DNA from: Maniola hyperantus
Lineage: Eukaryota; Arthropoda; Insecta; Lepidoptera; Nymphalidae
Length of the DNA stretch: 64,000 nucleotides
Direction: 5' to 3'
Assembly: GCF_902806685.2 (NCBI RefSeq)
Contig: NC_048553.1
Span: forward strand, 4,261,099-4,325,098
The stretch's first letter is position 1. The number at the start of each line of letters is the position of its first letter. The translations under genes were made by a program, and so were the position numbers. The notes beneath the pieces are model-generated. The model had not been told where the DNA came from, did not search any database, and was given only the letters and a program-made list of their open reading frames with translations. Below, in pieces: positions 1 through 9,811 of this stretch.

Positions 1-30
1 TATTTTATTTACATAAAGGATCCAATTCAA

Positions 31-119
31 AAATATTTCACGCCCGTATCAAAGTGATATTTACCTTTCTGTTTGCTTATGCCTCGGTACACGTCGCTGC
101 TTTCGCTTTTGAGCCTTTT
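31..119. repeat. R-C dispersed repeat, copy 1
   Basis: About 90 bp that recurs at 4919-5009. Both copies share 'cccgtatcaaagtg', then 'atgcctcggtacac' and 'ttcgcttttga' in the same order and spacing. I cannot assign a transposon class. The two copies prove only that it is a dispersed repeat. Confidence 0.6.
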
Positions 120-1080
120 AATAAAACTGCGAAATACTCTCTTGTAAACGCTCTTTCAATGAAAAGGTTAACATAATAATAATGAAACTGTTGAATTTAT
201 TCTATTTGTTTTAAAAACAACATTATGAATTTGCGTATCAACTTCATGGAACATAATTGTTATAATGGTAACTTTGTAGTTCAAAGCGAATGTTTCCAAC
301 AAAAATTACAAAGAGGAGTACCTACTCAAATCCTTTGCAAAAAATACAAAGATTTGATAATTAAATATTATATAATACGATTGTTAATAAAAATAAGCAA
401 ATTAGAAAAATTGCTTATTTTTATTAACACCTAATATTATAGATAGCTCTTAGCTTTAGTTTTAAGTATGCGTAATAATTATCACTACTATATATATCTT
501 ACAAATCTAACACCATACCAGACCAATATGTCAATAAGAGTAATTTATTACCTATTTTGAATAAATCATTTGACTTTGGCTTTGACTTTGATACTTTGCG
601 TATATTGAGTAATAATTTGCAAAAAAAGGTTTTGCGACATTTCTTATTTGCGTAGGTAATTGGAGTACTAATATACTCTTTTTTAGGTGTACTTACTACC
701 TACTACTTTTACAATTTAGTAATGCGGTGATTGCTTTGGCGTTTATATACCTATCTATTAAATTACCAACTCCAGTTACAGATAGCATGATTCATGTTGT
801 TTACCTGGAAATAAAAAAATATGTTAAATGTAGGTAAATAAGGTAAATTTTACTGAAACAGACGTAACGAAAATTTATAGATACAAATCAGATAATACTT
901 TATACCTACTTTGAATGTGCTACATAATTTAGAACAGCCAGAAAGAAAATTGTAAACTGTATATTTTATAATTTTTATGATGGTGTTTTTACGTACACAT
1001 CAAGGAATTTTCTAAATAATTTTAAATACATATCAAAAAATTGCTGAACAAACATATTACAAATTTCATCACTGGCAGCA
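120..1080. other. AT-rich stretch, nothing recognised
   Basis: Strongly AT-rich sequence. The longest open frame (225-434, plus, 69 codons) has a low-complexity, lysine- and isoleucine-rich product with no domain I recognise, as expected by chance in such DNA. No repeat family or promoter signal seen. Confidence 0.5.
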
Positions 1081-1112
1081 AGCGAACCGTGGCCTAGCGG
1101 TCAAGGTCAATT
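1081..1112 (+). repeat. tRNA-like head fragment of a SINE
   Basis: The 11-mer TGGCCTAGCGG at 1090-1100 fits the RNA polymerase III A-box consensus TRGCNNAGYNG. No B box follows and no cloverleaf can be completed, so this is a decayed SINE head and not a tRNA gene. Confidence 0.35.
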
Positions 1113-1293
1113 TCGATATAATATATTTAAAATGATTTAGTAAACTGGTAAACTGCATAGTTTTTTTAAAGTTATCAATGAATATATGAAACACAAAATG
1201 TTTTATTACACCAATACAAAAAATGGATTTAAAGTATAACAATAAATGACAAAAATATCATCTTTACATCTTCATGACTAGACATTTTTTGTA

Positions 1294-1473
1294 CAGTATG
1301 CGGCCAAAAGTGATGAACATCGATCTTTAGAAGGAGACAGCAGATTTGTAAAGCACTGTCTCTGTCACTGTCACTGACAAAGCGTCATATGGGTATAAGT
1401 GACAGAGACAACGCTCTACAAAGATGAAATGTCATTCTAAAGGCCGATATTCATCACTTTCAGCCGCGTACTG
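1294..1473. mobile_element. MITE-G fold-back element, copy 1
   Basis: A 180-bp element that is one long imperfect palindrome. It opens with CAGTATGCGGCC and closes with CCGCGTACTG, with 'agacagtg'-type inner arms facing 'gtgacagagac'. A TA dinucleotide precedes it. Related copies lie at 10091, 13327 and 29757. A TA target and CAGT terminus suggest a Tc1/mariner-type non-autonomous element (inference). Confidence 0.65.
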
Positions 1474-1520
1474 CAATGCATTTGACGTGTATGAGCCTTA
1501 GATATTTTTTTATTCGTAAG

Positions 1521-1714
1521 ACTAGCTTATGCCCGCGACTTCGTCCGCGTGGACTACACAAATTTCAAACCCCTATTTCACCCCCTTAAGGGATGAATTT
1601 TCAAAAATTCTATCTTAGCGGATGCCTACGTCATAGTAGCTATCTGCATGCCAAATTTCAACCCGATCCGTCCAGTAGTTTGAGCTGTGCGTTGATAGAT
1701 TAGTCAGTCAGTCA
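1521..1714. repeat. R-F retroposon tail, copy 1
   Basis: Carries the family hallmarks in order: 'gcccgcgacttcgtccgcg', 'cttagcggatgcctacgtca', 'agctatctgcatgcc', 'gagctgtgcgttgatag' and agtc tandem units. The usual closing 'ccttttccttttat' is missing here but appears at about 1832-1846, so roughly 115 bp may have been inserted near its end. Confidence 0.75.
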
Positions 1715-1849
1715 CTACGACCCACGCCCACGACTTCATTTGCTATCATTCAGCGCCCTCGATCTGCGCTGGCCCTAAAGTTCGAGATCTTCATACCACA
1801 TACAGATCGAGCATACGTTTAATTAAATTGTCGCCTTTTCCTTTTATCC

Positions 1850-2015
1850 GGGGCTCCGTGATAATAAACTGGTGCCCGAAGGCGGTCAAGTCTTTGTTTA
1901 ATTTCCGGCCCGCTTAATTGTCGTGAAGTTGCGGCGCTCATAAACCGCGCCATCGGGATTGAGGGATAATAAAGGACATAAGGGATAAGGGCGTAAAGTG
2001 TCAAGCCGAGAAACA
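1850..2015. other. Non-repeat block, copy 1 of module pair X
   Basis: GC-balanced sequence without any repeat family I recognise. Positions 1861-1935 align with 11311-11384, sharing 'ataataaa.tgg', 'aagtctttgt', 'tttccgg' and 'ttaattgtcgt' in order. It also has repeated 'ggataa' motifs. It is not open for translation in a convincing frame. It may be a duplicated regulatory block or an old unknown repeat. Confidence 0.4.
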
Positions 2016-2867
2016 CTGTTTACACAAAACATTGTTTATTTACGTCACTAATTTATACAGATGAATATAATATAGAACTAAGAATGGCCTGGAGAAGATA
2101 GCACGCAGGCGTGGATCAAGCCCTCAAAAAAGGTTTTGGGCACAGTCACCCGAAAATCTGCCAAGTGCGAGTCGGAGTATGAACTCGCTCATGAGCGACA
2201 GCATTCCTACAAAGATGTTTACAAAATATAATATGACGGCCTGACTAAAGTTCCACGTGGACAAAGCCATGGGCTAAGGCTAGTAAAAACATGTAAAATA
2301 TGTTTATTCGCTCACAAAAATTACAAAAGTAAATGTGTTCGTTTGCACATCACAATGTCACATTTTTGATAAATTTTTTGCAACTTTAAAGGACATCAAA
2401 TTATCTAAACTCTAACTTTTAAACCTTTTATTTCATAACTTTTACAATAATTTATTTGAATGTATGACGTCACAAGTCTATTAGGGTTGTGGGCATGCCA
2501 ATCATGCCCACAACGGTGGATCCGCGCTTCACGTCACGATGTCTGTCTCTTGGTTCTGTAATAAACTGCGATGTGAAACGGTCAAGAATTCGCAGCTCGC
2601 AAGTTCTGTGATGTCATAAACTGTAGGGAAGATTACGGTTTCGATGAGGAATTTTGATGGCGCTTATGGGACAGCTGTGGGAATGTAGAGTTGGTGTTTT
2701 CACGAGTTGTATGTGTTTTTGTTGTATACTCGTAAATTGCGGCTGTTCTCGCCTTGTATCTCTACCTGAGAAGGCTTTGTTAGTACAGCAACACTGTTAG
2801 CATGATCAAGTTCCGCGCGCTGATAGTGAGAGTGCGGCATTATATCTACATCCAAGTGTCAAAGACA
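2016..2867. other. Unassigned stretch
   Basis: Mostly low-repeat sequence. A short 'gccaagtgcgagtcgg' at about 2160 resembles the end of the R-B repeat, and 'ctaaggctagta' near 2275 resembles the end of an R-A repeat. No gene signal seen. Confidence 0.35.
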
Positions 2868-2946
2868 CACACACAAAAACGCTCGCACACACACGCACAC
2901 ACAAACACACGCACACGCACGCAAGCACACACACAAACACACAAAA
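2868..2946. repeat. Imperfect (CA)n microsatellite
   Basis: About 80 bp of CA repeats broken by CG and AA interruptions. It creates a spurious 86-codon histidine/threonine-rich open frame (2802-3062), which is not a gene. Confidence 0.9.
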
Positions 2947-3062
2947 AATTCCTCAAGAATTTTCTAGTCTATTTTGTCGAATCGTGTTTACGGTGCCTGA
3001 CGTGTGACTGGGATTTGTACCCCTGGCCCCAAAACTTACACTCTGACTCAAGGCCCACGTGA

Positions 3063-3580
3063 AATTAGCGTCTTTCTGTCATACCATTATTTGGTTTTTT
3101 TTTAAATAATATCATTATCATTCATTCACAAAACACATGACGGCCGATTTTGTCATCGAGCGAACTAACAGTCAACTTTGTAACTAAACTATCACAATAA
3201 AGTTCCCAGCTATAGACAATGCATGCCGACATATTTTAATTACATACAATGACAGTTAAAAAAAATACCTAAAATAATACTGAACTATTTAATCCAGACT
3301 CGTCACGTACTGCCCTGACTTGTATGAATTTTAAAACGGATCTCACAGCCTTTTCCATACGCGAGCTTAATTGGTTTTTCAATTTTACTTTTTGATGCAA
3401 ACTGGTAGTGCAATACAATATATTTTGTAACGAAACGTTTAACCGTATCTCGTCGTTTCATTTTATTCCAACTTTTTGTTTCTTTTGATCTTTTAAAGTG
3501 TTTTTACTGCTTTCGTTTCGTAAGTACAGAAATGTCATCATCAAAGATCCAAGCATCCACAATTTCACATTTATAATATT
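3063..3580. other. Unassigned AT-rich stretch
   Basis: No repeat family, coding frame or RNA gene recognised. Confidence 0.35.
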
Positions 3581-3805
3581 ACTAGCTTATATGCCCGCGA
3601 CTTCGTCCGCGTAAACTACACACATTTTAAACCCCTATTTTACCCCTTAAAGGGTTGCATTTTGAAAAATTCTTAGCGGATGCCTACGTCATAATAGCTA
3701 TCTGCATGCCAAATTTCAACGTGATCCGTCCAGTAGTTTGAGCTGTGCGTTGATAGATCAGTCAGTCAGTCAGTCAGTCACCTTTTCCTTTTATATATAT
3801 AGATT
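3581..3805. repeat. R-F retroposon tail, copy 2 (near complete)
   Basis: Begins 'actagcttat' and runs through 'gcgacttcgtccgcg', 'cttagcggatgcctacgtca' and 'gagctgtgcgttgatag' to (agtc)n and 'accttttcctttta', ending in a short TA run. Same order as the copies at 21625, 33943 (inverted) and the split copy at 36490/41534. Confidence 0.85.
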
Positions 3806-4474
3806 AGGAATAAGAATTAGGATTAGGATTGTGTATTGAATAATGTATGATTGATGTAAACGTGTGAATACGTCTTTCATGATAATACTGAATCATCGGT
3901 GTGGATTGGAATAGCCTTTTCTAATTACTTACTATACAAATCATGCCCGCGGGAATGGTGCCAAGAATACTGGCTGCATTTCCGCGCTAGACAGCCAGGC
4001 TGAACTTTGCGCAAAAAATGAGCCAGCCCTTCTGTCACCAGATGAGGCCATTAATTACCAATTTAATCACTAAAACTCTAGGGTCTCTACAGTTAACGGA
4101 ATAAAAATGTACCTAACTCTCGATAAAGTAAAGATTTTGGCATTTTTTTAAGGAATTGTTACCTAGTTGCGACATTGTCGCTTGAATCTTCCGGAAAAGT
4201 CGTCTGCTTGGTTGAGGAAGGTTTGGGGAATGATCTGAGTGGCTACCACATTATTATCTTAATAAAACTATTACCTATGTGATTGCAAACGGGTAATGGC
4301 CCACAGCAGTGAGAAAGACGACGCAGAAACCTAAACACCTAATGGCTGGCATTTAAAATGAATTAAATCAAACACTGCAAAACGGATTCTGGAGCAGGAA
4401 GGCAAGAAGTAATTAATATACGTTACGGAAAATCAATCAAATCTCTGATTGGATTCCAAATGAAATACCTACGT
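3806..4474. other. Unassigned stretch
   Basis: No repeat family or coding frame recognised upstream of the RTE insertion. Confidence 0.35.
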
Positions 4475-4855
4475 ATGACTTGTACTTGTATGGAGCGAGC
4501 TATGTTGGGTATCACTCTCAGGGATAAAATCCGGAACGAGGAAATTCGCAGAAGAACAAAAGTGACCGACATAGCTCAAAAGATTAGCAAGCTGAAGTGG
4601 CAATGGGCAGGTCATGTCTGTCGCAGAACCGACGGCCGATGGGGCAGACGTGTTCTGGAGTGGAGACCGCGTACCGGTAAGCGCAGTGTGGGACGACCTC
4701 CAGCCCGCTGGACCGATGACCTGAAGAAGGTGGTGGGGAGCGGGTGGATGAGGAAGGCTGAGGACCTTGTTTGGTGGCGTGCTCTTGGAAAGGCCTATGT
4801 CCAGCAGTGGACGCAAACAGGCTGATGGATTGGATTGGATTGGATGACTTGTACT
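4475..4855 (+). mobile_element. 5'-truncated RTE-type LINE with 12-bp target duplication
   Basis: ATGACTTGTACT occurs at 4475-4486 and again, identical, at 4844-4855. The inserted DNA (4487-4843) holds the C-terminal end of a reverse transcriptase, its stop codon, and a 3' tail of attgg units. Truncated 5' end, microsatellite tail and duplicated target are the signature of target-primed reverse transcription. The perfect duplication and unbroken frame suggest a fairly recent insertion. RTE clade is assigned from protein similarity I recognise. Confidence 0.85.
4490..4825 (+). pseudogene. RTE-clade endonuclease-reverse transcriptase, C-terminal fragment
   Basis: About 111 codons open to the natural stop at 4823-4825. 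The product carries the conserved C-terminal block of RTE-type LINE polyproteins of Lepidoptera: MERAMLG, LRDKIRNEEIRRRTKVTDIA, LKWQWAGHVCRR, VLEWRPRTGKRSVGRPPARW and a final QQWT motif. The catalytic reverse transcriptase and endonuclease domains are absent because the insertion is 5'-truncated. The upstream ATG at 4460 lies in host flank, so it does not mark the real protein start. No activity is expected from this fragment. Confidence 0.85.
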
Positions 4856-4918
4856 AGGTAAGGTAACACTTTGATTACTGAGAAATTTTACTCTTTTTGC
4901 GTAAAGAAGGCCGGCTAT

Positions 4919-5009
4919 AAACATTTCACACCCGTATCAAAGTGTGCTTTCAATTTTCCCGTTCATGAATGCCTCGGTACACCTCGCCGCCTTCGCTTTT
5001 GAACCTTTG
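4919..5009. repeat. R-C dispersed repeat, copy 2
   Basis: Second copy of the repeat at 31-119, same orientation, sharing 'cccgtatcaaagtg', 'atgcctcggtacac' and 'ttcgcttttga'. Class unknown. Confidence 0.6.
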
Positions 5010-5178
5010 AGGGGTAGGAATAATTTATTCTTGTAAGAGATATATCATGCTGATCTTAAACTGGCCTAACCCAATTTATTTCTCAAAAGTCGAATGGCGA
5101 AAAAAAAAAATCATTGAACTAAATTAATACATACCTACAGCGTGTTTGATAAATCATGTAACATGACAAATGAGGTAT

Positions 5179-5316
5179 CATCATAACCATCATCCACCGA
5201 TAGACGTCCATTGCTGGACATAGGTCTCTTGTAGGGACTTCCACACGCCAAGGTCTTGCGCCGCCTGAGTCTAGCGGTTCCTTGTGACTCCTCTAATGTT
5301 ATCAGTCCACCTAGTG
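5179..5316 (-). mobile_element. RTE-E LINE 3' end, antisense fragment
   Basis: Reads on the minus strand as the end of an RTE reverse transcriptase frame: 'atagacgtccattgctgga' is the complement of the terminal QQWT codons, preceded (to the left) by the cat-rich tail. It faces the sense fragment at 5322-5463. Broken by indels. Confidence 0.7.
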
Positions 5317-5321
5317 TAGTC

Positions 5322-5463
5322 CATCTAGAGTAACCGACATAGCTCAAAGGGTTGCGAAGCTGAAGTGGTAATGGGCAAGGCATATAGTTCGAAAAACCGA
5401 TTAACGTTGGGGTCCTAAGGTGCTGGAATGACAAAATCGCCCCAGATGGCGCAGCGTTGGAAA
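5322..5463 (+). mobile_element. RTE-E LINE 3' end, sense fragment
   Basis: Contains 'agagtaaccgacatagctca', 'gttgcgaagctgaagtgg' and 'ttggggtcctaaggtgctgg', which are codons of the same RTE C-terminal block seen at 4490-4825 but from a different subfamily. Directly abuts an antisense fragment, so the pair is an inverted junction. Confidence 0.7.
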
Positions 5464-5885
5464 TGAGTTACATATTATGTAACATGTATAGTAGGTACCT
5501 AAATAGTTAGTTCCATGGATTCTTTCGTTGTCTCTGCTACTTGACAAACGTTCAAACGGATCTTGGAGTTCACAGACGTTTTTTACGACTTCATTTTCGC
5601 GATCAGCTTCTTGCAATTTCGTTACATTGGATCTTCTACGGGTACAGTTCATGCAATTCACGAGGACGAGTGAACTTTACTGGTGTTTACGTGGGCATTG
5701 CGTAAGTGTGCGTGCATGTCGAACCAATCAGTCGCAAGCAAGCGCTCGCAAACGCAATCATTTAGTGTACCTTACTTATTATACCGATACGACTTAAACA
5801 CAAATATGAACCTCTGTGCATGAGCCACTCGTCTTCGTGAAATGCAAAAACTATATCACACTACGATACGTTAGTATTATTATAT
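5464..5885. other. Unassigned stretch
   Basis: Open frames on both strands here (for example 5528-5797 plus) have no family resemblance I recognise and overlap one another. No repeat identified. Confidence 0.35.
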
Positions 5886-6210
5886 ACTAGATGATTCCCG
5901 CGACTTTATCCGCGTGGATTTAGTTTGAAGAATCCCGTGCAACCTCTTTGATTTTCCGGGATGAAAAAAGCCTATGTCCTTCCCCGGGATACAAGCTTCT
6001 TCTTCTTCTTCATTCTGGGCTGGTTTCCGCACTTAAACGTTTTCGTCTGTTGTGCGTGCATCACCCCTCCCCGCCGAAGTCTTCACTCCAGCCATCCAGG
6101 ATGCCATTCCGGGATGCAAGCTATCTCTGTACCAAATTTTGTCAAAATCGGTTGAATAGATAGACCGTGAAAGGCTAGCAGACAGACAGACACACTTTCG
6201 CATTTATTTT
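5886..6210. repeat. R-A retroposon tail split by a nested insertion
   Basis: Left part 5886-5997 runs from 'actagatgattcccgcgac' to 'ccccgggatacaagct'. Right part 6109-6210 resumes with 'ccgggatgcaagctatctc' and ends in cagacaga units and 'cactttcgcattta'. The 14-mer ccgggatRcaagct occurs on both sides (5984-5997 and 6109-6122, one mismatch), so the intervening 111 bp is an insertion with a target duplication. Confidence 0.8.
5998..6108. mobile_element. Short retroposon-like insertion in R-A
   Basis: 111 bp starting with ttc repeats and containing a C-rich centre. It is flanked by a 14-bp imperfect duplication of the host R-A sequence. Target duplication of this length fits a LINE-mobilised sequence. 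I do not recognise the family. Confidence 0.6.
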
Positions 6211-6272
6211 GAGATTCGAACCCCGGACATTACGAACAGGAGGCCAAAGTCTTAACCACTACGCTGTTAAAC
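6211..6272 (-). repeat. tRNA-headed SINE fragment
   Basis: On the minus strand CAGCGTAGTGG (6256-6266) resembles an A box and GGGGTTCGAATC (6213-6224) is a near-perfect B box, 30 or so bases apart as in a tRNA. No cloverleaf acceptor pairing seen. It follows an R-A repeat directly, so it is likely a SINE remnant. Confidence 0.55.
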
Positions 6273-6274
6273 AT

Positions 6275-6530
6275 GGGTATTATTAATAGAGTTAATTCAG
6301 GCTTTTAGAACAAATTGATTGGGGCACGGGGTCATTTTGTTCTAATATTTATAAGGGTCGCATGTTCAGTAATCGCCGGTTGCCCGCAAGTAATTTGTTC
6401 ATATTTAAACAAAGTGCCCCTAAACATGAGGGGTCTCATTTGAATAATTTCAATTACGGGATGATTCGGGACAAGACCGCATTGACGTAAGTAGGATAAC
6501 TTTTCGTTAACAAGCTTCGTTTACCCCGCG
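6275..6530. other. Non-repeat block
   Basis: GC-balanced sequence with homopolymer-poor texture and no recognised repeat, for example 'gattggggcacggggtca' and 'gatgattcgggacaagacc'. No coding frame. Candidate conserved non-coding DNA, on texture alone. Confidence 0.25.
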
Positions 6531-6737
6531 ACATATTATCCAGATTTTTATCCGGGCTTAGACAGACCTATCGTTAGCATAACCTTCGAGGCACAGAAGA
6601 CTCACTCAGCAAAGACGTTTAAATGAATATTGACTCTTGTTACGCTCGCACAGTACTAAAGTTTAACAAACGTCTCTCTTTCTACCACAAAAATTCTTAC
6701 TTATTTCTTATGAGATTGAAGGGGATCGGGAGCTGCC

Positions 6738-6836
6738 ATAGGCTACTATTTATTTCGGAAAATCAAAAAGTTCAAATGGGTATTTTGAAAGCCTAACCTA
6801 AATCGACGCGGACAAAGCTACGGACGTCGTCTAGTT
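6738..6836. repeat. R-A tail fragment, inverted
   Basis: Degraded 'ggctactatttatttcgg', then 'gacgcggacaaagctacgg' and 'cgtcgtctagtt', the reverse orientation of the R-A head. Confidence 0.6.
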
Positions 6837-7179
6837 AATAATAACCCTGGTTATGGCTACACAACTACAATTTTCCGGGCGATCTATCATCATTCATCAT
6901 CATCATTCGGTGGCATCTTCAAACTGAAACTATAACGATAAGCCGGAGAAATCTTTTGCGATTATATCGGGTCCACTCCCTTATAATCGAACCAATTCTT
7001 CCTTTGTCGTCCAGTTATAGTACGGCTATCTTGCCTTCAAGGATCACCCGTGGAAACTTTTAGAAAGATATTCATTGTACCTATATTACATGTACCTCAC
7101 TTTATTTATTTAAACATCTTTGTTGCTTAACACTATTATAAAATTACTCTATCTACACTAAAGAGGATCTTTAACATTA
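6837..7179. other. Unassigned stretch with cat repeats
   Basis: 'atcattcatcatcatcatt' at about 6888-6908 could be the tail of an RTE or SINE copy, but the flanks are too decayed to assign. Confidence 0.3.
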
Positions 7180-7530
7180 AAAACCGGCCAAGTGCGAGTC
7201 AGGCTCGCACAATGAGGGTTCCGTACTACAGTCGTATTTTTTCAACATTTTGCACGATAATTCAAAAACTATGATGCATAAAAATAAATAAAAATCTGTT
7301 TTAGAATGCACTGGTAAAGACCTTTCATATGATACTCCACTTGATATAGTCACTTTCTTCGAAAGTTGAAAATACTAATTATTAGTTCATGACCACAATT
7401 TAATTTTTTTTGTGTGATCTAACCCTAAATTCACGGTTTTCAGATTTTTCCCCAAATGTCAGCTATAAGATCTACCTACCTGCCAAATTTCATGATTCTA
7501 GGTCAACGGGAAGTACCCTGTAGGTTTCTT

Positions 7531-7594
<64 letters not shown>

Positions 7595-7650
7595 ACAAAG
7601 TGATCCTATAAGGGTTCCGTTTTTCCTTTTGAGGTACGGAACCCTAAAAA
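7180..7650. repeat. R-B repeat, near full length
   Basis: Starts 'aaaaccggccaagtgcgagt', carries 'gagggttccgt', ends with (gaca)n at 7529-7592 and 'acggaaccctaaaa'. The terminal 'gggttccgt' motifs are inverted relative to each other. Other copies at 27074, 42104 (related subfamily) and 48547. A very common lepidopteran repeat. Its transposon class is not settled by this sequence. Confidence 0.85.
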
Positions 7651-8336
7651 TCGATTAAAAAAGCGACTGTGTGATTCTACTGTATCGCTTTTACCCCAAA
7701 TAAAGTATTACTTATTTATTTATTTTTATAATCTTACCCCACCCAAAAACATTTTTGTTATTATAGTATGTTGCGGATTTGCAGATCCTACCTACCTACA
7801 TGGTTGATATGGCTCACGCTTTGATGTGTGCATGAAACCCACAGGCCACATCAATTGGGATGCGGGCGCCAACCCCTCGCGGCTTGTAGGACGATACACA
7901 TACACATTCTGTGAAGTGTTTAGTAGAACACTGAGGTGCTCATTCGTTTGTTGGTACTCAGCATGGAACTGTAGGATTAGTATGAGATTGTACATCACGC
8001 CAACGTTGACAAAATTCGAGCGTCGAAACCAGAATTTGTAATAAGTGATTCAAAAGCAGCTCAAAAATAATAGTTTCACCTTAGTTATTTCAAATTAGTC
8101 AAATTAGTGTTAAGTTTAATTATAGAATCAATATTTTTGTTCTCATTTAAAAACCTGGACACTTGGAATATGTCATTTTGTTTCGATCTGTCATCTATAT
8201 CTACTATTCTATATCAATGGTCGAAACCACACAATAACGCCACAGTTAAAAAAGATCTAACAGGCTTTAAAGTCATGCGTTCAGTAGCACGATTTTATTT
8301 TGCAATGTTTCCGCTTGGACCACTGGCTGTAAATGT
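7651..8336. other. Unassigned stretch
   Basis: Short opposing open frames at 7792-8041 overlap on both strands and have no recognisable product. No repeat assigned. Confidence 0.35.
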
Positions 8337-8460
8337 TGCCTGGTGGGAGGTTTCGGCCGTGGCCGAGCCTACCTACCGGCAAAGCCGTGCCGCCAAGCGA
8401 TCCAGCGATCCGGCGAGCTACATCATCACTTACCACAGTCAGATCGCAACTAGTAACCTG
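8337..8460. repeat. SINE-M 3' portion
   Basis: 'tggtgggaggtttcggccgt', 'ctaccggcaaagccgtgccg' and 'ccaagcgatcc' match the body of a widespread tRNA-headed lepidopteran SINE (Metulj-like), also present at 9087-9243. The tRNA head is missing here. Confidence 0.7.
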
Positions 8461-8523
8461 TAACTTGTAATAGTAACTTGTATCGGAAAGAAAAAAGTGA
8501 TGAGGTTTACTTTAAAACGCTTA

Positions 8524-8781
8524 GAGCTGTTACTCACTCATCGGATCCGAATATGAGAAAATACGTTCCGAAGTTGTCATAGAACTATTTGTATGGTAGC
8601 TTACGTGCTAGATTCGTGAGAATATCTCGGATGTGCCTTGGACGTAGATGTCAAAGATGTCCACTCAATAGCTTGGAATTAGATCAGAGATCGGATCAGT
8701 GCGTAAGCAATATCCGAATTTTGTCCGAGTTTTTTATATCCGTATTTTCACGGATTCGATCACATGAATGCGTTACCGCTC
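8524..8781. mobile_element. MITE-U inverted-repeat element
   Basis: 258 bp bounded by TA (8522-8523 and 8782-8783). The first 45 bases (GAGCTGTTACTCACTC, 'cggatccgaat', 'gaaaatacg') are mirrored, with mismatches, by the last 45 ('cgtattttc', 'cggattcgat', GTTACCGCTC). No internal transposase. Non-autonomous DNA element is the simplest reading. Confidence 0.6.
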
Positions 8782-9086
8782 TAAAGTGTTTCGATGCTGA
8801 GGTTTGTCAACATTGCTTGGCGAGATGTAAATTTCTCATATCCCGCTGCTATATATACACATTCGTTTCGTCGAGTGCTGAGTGCATTCGCCGAGCGCGA
8901 TGGGCCAACTTATACAAGGGACATAACAGTATTAATACTGGTACAATTTCAATGGAAAATCCATTTGCGTGGAAGTAATGCTATTGGTTTTCATCCCGGT
9001 GGGCATCAGTGAACAATCGTCACCATTAGTGGTCGCGCGTGTTCATTCGAATTGTGATCTTTTAGTCCTGGAAATATATTTTTGAC

Positions 9087-9243
9087 GACCTCCCTGGCGC
9101 AGTGGTGAGCACTGTGGAAGGTGCTGGGGTGAAGGTCTGGTCTGGTGGGAGGCTACGGCTGTGGCTAGTTACCACCCACGGCAAAGTCGTACCTACCTCC
9201 AAGCGATTTTGCGTTTCGGTGCGATGCTGTGTAGAAACCAATG
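9087..9243 (+). repeat. SINE-M, tRNA-headed copy
   Basis: TGGCGCAGTGG at 9095-9105 is a perfect A box. The B-box region has been lost to deletion ('gaaggtgctggggtgaag'). The body 'tctggtctggtgggaggct', 'ggcaaagtcgtacctacc' and 'gtgtagaaacc' matches the Metulj-like SINE. It runs straight into an R-N tail. Confidence 0.75.
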
Positions 9244-9640
9244 TTTTGTTTATTGATTTGTTGGTTTCTCCTTCAATTACATCGCAACGCAATTGACGTG
9301 ATTTTTGCATGGGTATAGTGTTGAAGTGACAGGCTACTTTTTATCCCGGATAACCAATAAGTTCCCGCGGGATCATTCAAAGCCTATTGGGCTCTTTTCT
9401 GGAAACGCAACGCGCAACGCACCACGTTTGAGTTAACAGCGTGGTGCGTCGCGTCCCGCTGTTAACTCAAACATTATGGCCAAGTAGATATTATATGAGA
9501 GAGTTCATGCACAAGCGTTTGCTCAAGTTATATAGCGTAGTTCGACGCGCGTCGCAACGCACCTTGCGACGCGCAACGCGCCGCGTCTCCAGGAAAGAGC
9601 CCTCAATCCACCCGAATGAAGTAGTGCGTATCAAGTAGTT
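9244..9640. repeat. R-N retroposon tail split by MITE-W
   Basis: Left part (to 9388) has 'ggtttctccttcaattac', 'gacgtgatttttgcatggg' and 'ttcccgcggga'. After the MITE, 9603-9640 resumes as 'tcaatccacccgaatgaagt' and '...tagttc', the expected continuation of the same repeat. The repeat is therefore older than the MITE. Confidence 0.65.
9389..9602. mobile_element. MITE-W inverted-repeat element
   Basis: 214 bp. Left end GGGCTCTTTTCTGGAAACGC is mirrored by right end 'gcgtctccaggaaagagccc'. Nested inside is a second perfect inverted repeat, tttgagttaacagcg against cgctgttaactcaaa, around 9428-9474. GC-rich arms contain many 'cgcaacgc' units. It interrupts an R-N repeat. No clear target duplication seen. 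Confidence 0.65.
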
Positions 9641-9657
9641 CTTTGGGTACCTGTATG

Positions 9658-9803
9658 CAGTGGCGTGCACAGTGTTTGAAGCCAGGGTAAGCATTAGTTA
9701 GGTAGGAACCTATTTACTGGCAGGTCATAATGAAAAATATGCATTGAGCCATTACAACTGGGGTAAGCAGTGCATTTATGCCTCTATGCCCTGCACGCCA
9801 CTG
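9658..9803. mobile_element. MITE-I, hAT-type, copy 1
   Basis: 146 bp with terminal inverted repeats CAGTGGCGTGCA / TGCACGCCACTG, flanked by an exact 8-bp duplication CCTGTATG (9650-9657 and 9804-9811). An 8-bp duplication and CAG..CTG ends are diagnostic of hAT-family transposition. No transposase inside. Confidence 0.9.
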
Positions 9804-9811
9804 CCTGTATG

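Noticed and set aside
225..434. 69-codon open frame as a small gene
   Set aside because: AT-rich, low-complexity product, no domain, no conserved context.
2802..3062. 86-codon histidine/threonine-rich protein
   Set aside because: It is a translated CA microsatellite.
4469..4924. 151-codon minus-strand frame
   Set aside because: Shadow of the RTE reverse transcriptase on the opposite strand, which has the recognisable protein blocks.
7529..7592. Regular gaca array as a functional repeat
   Set aside because: Microsatellite inherent to the R-B repeat end.
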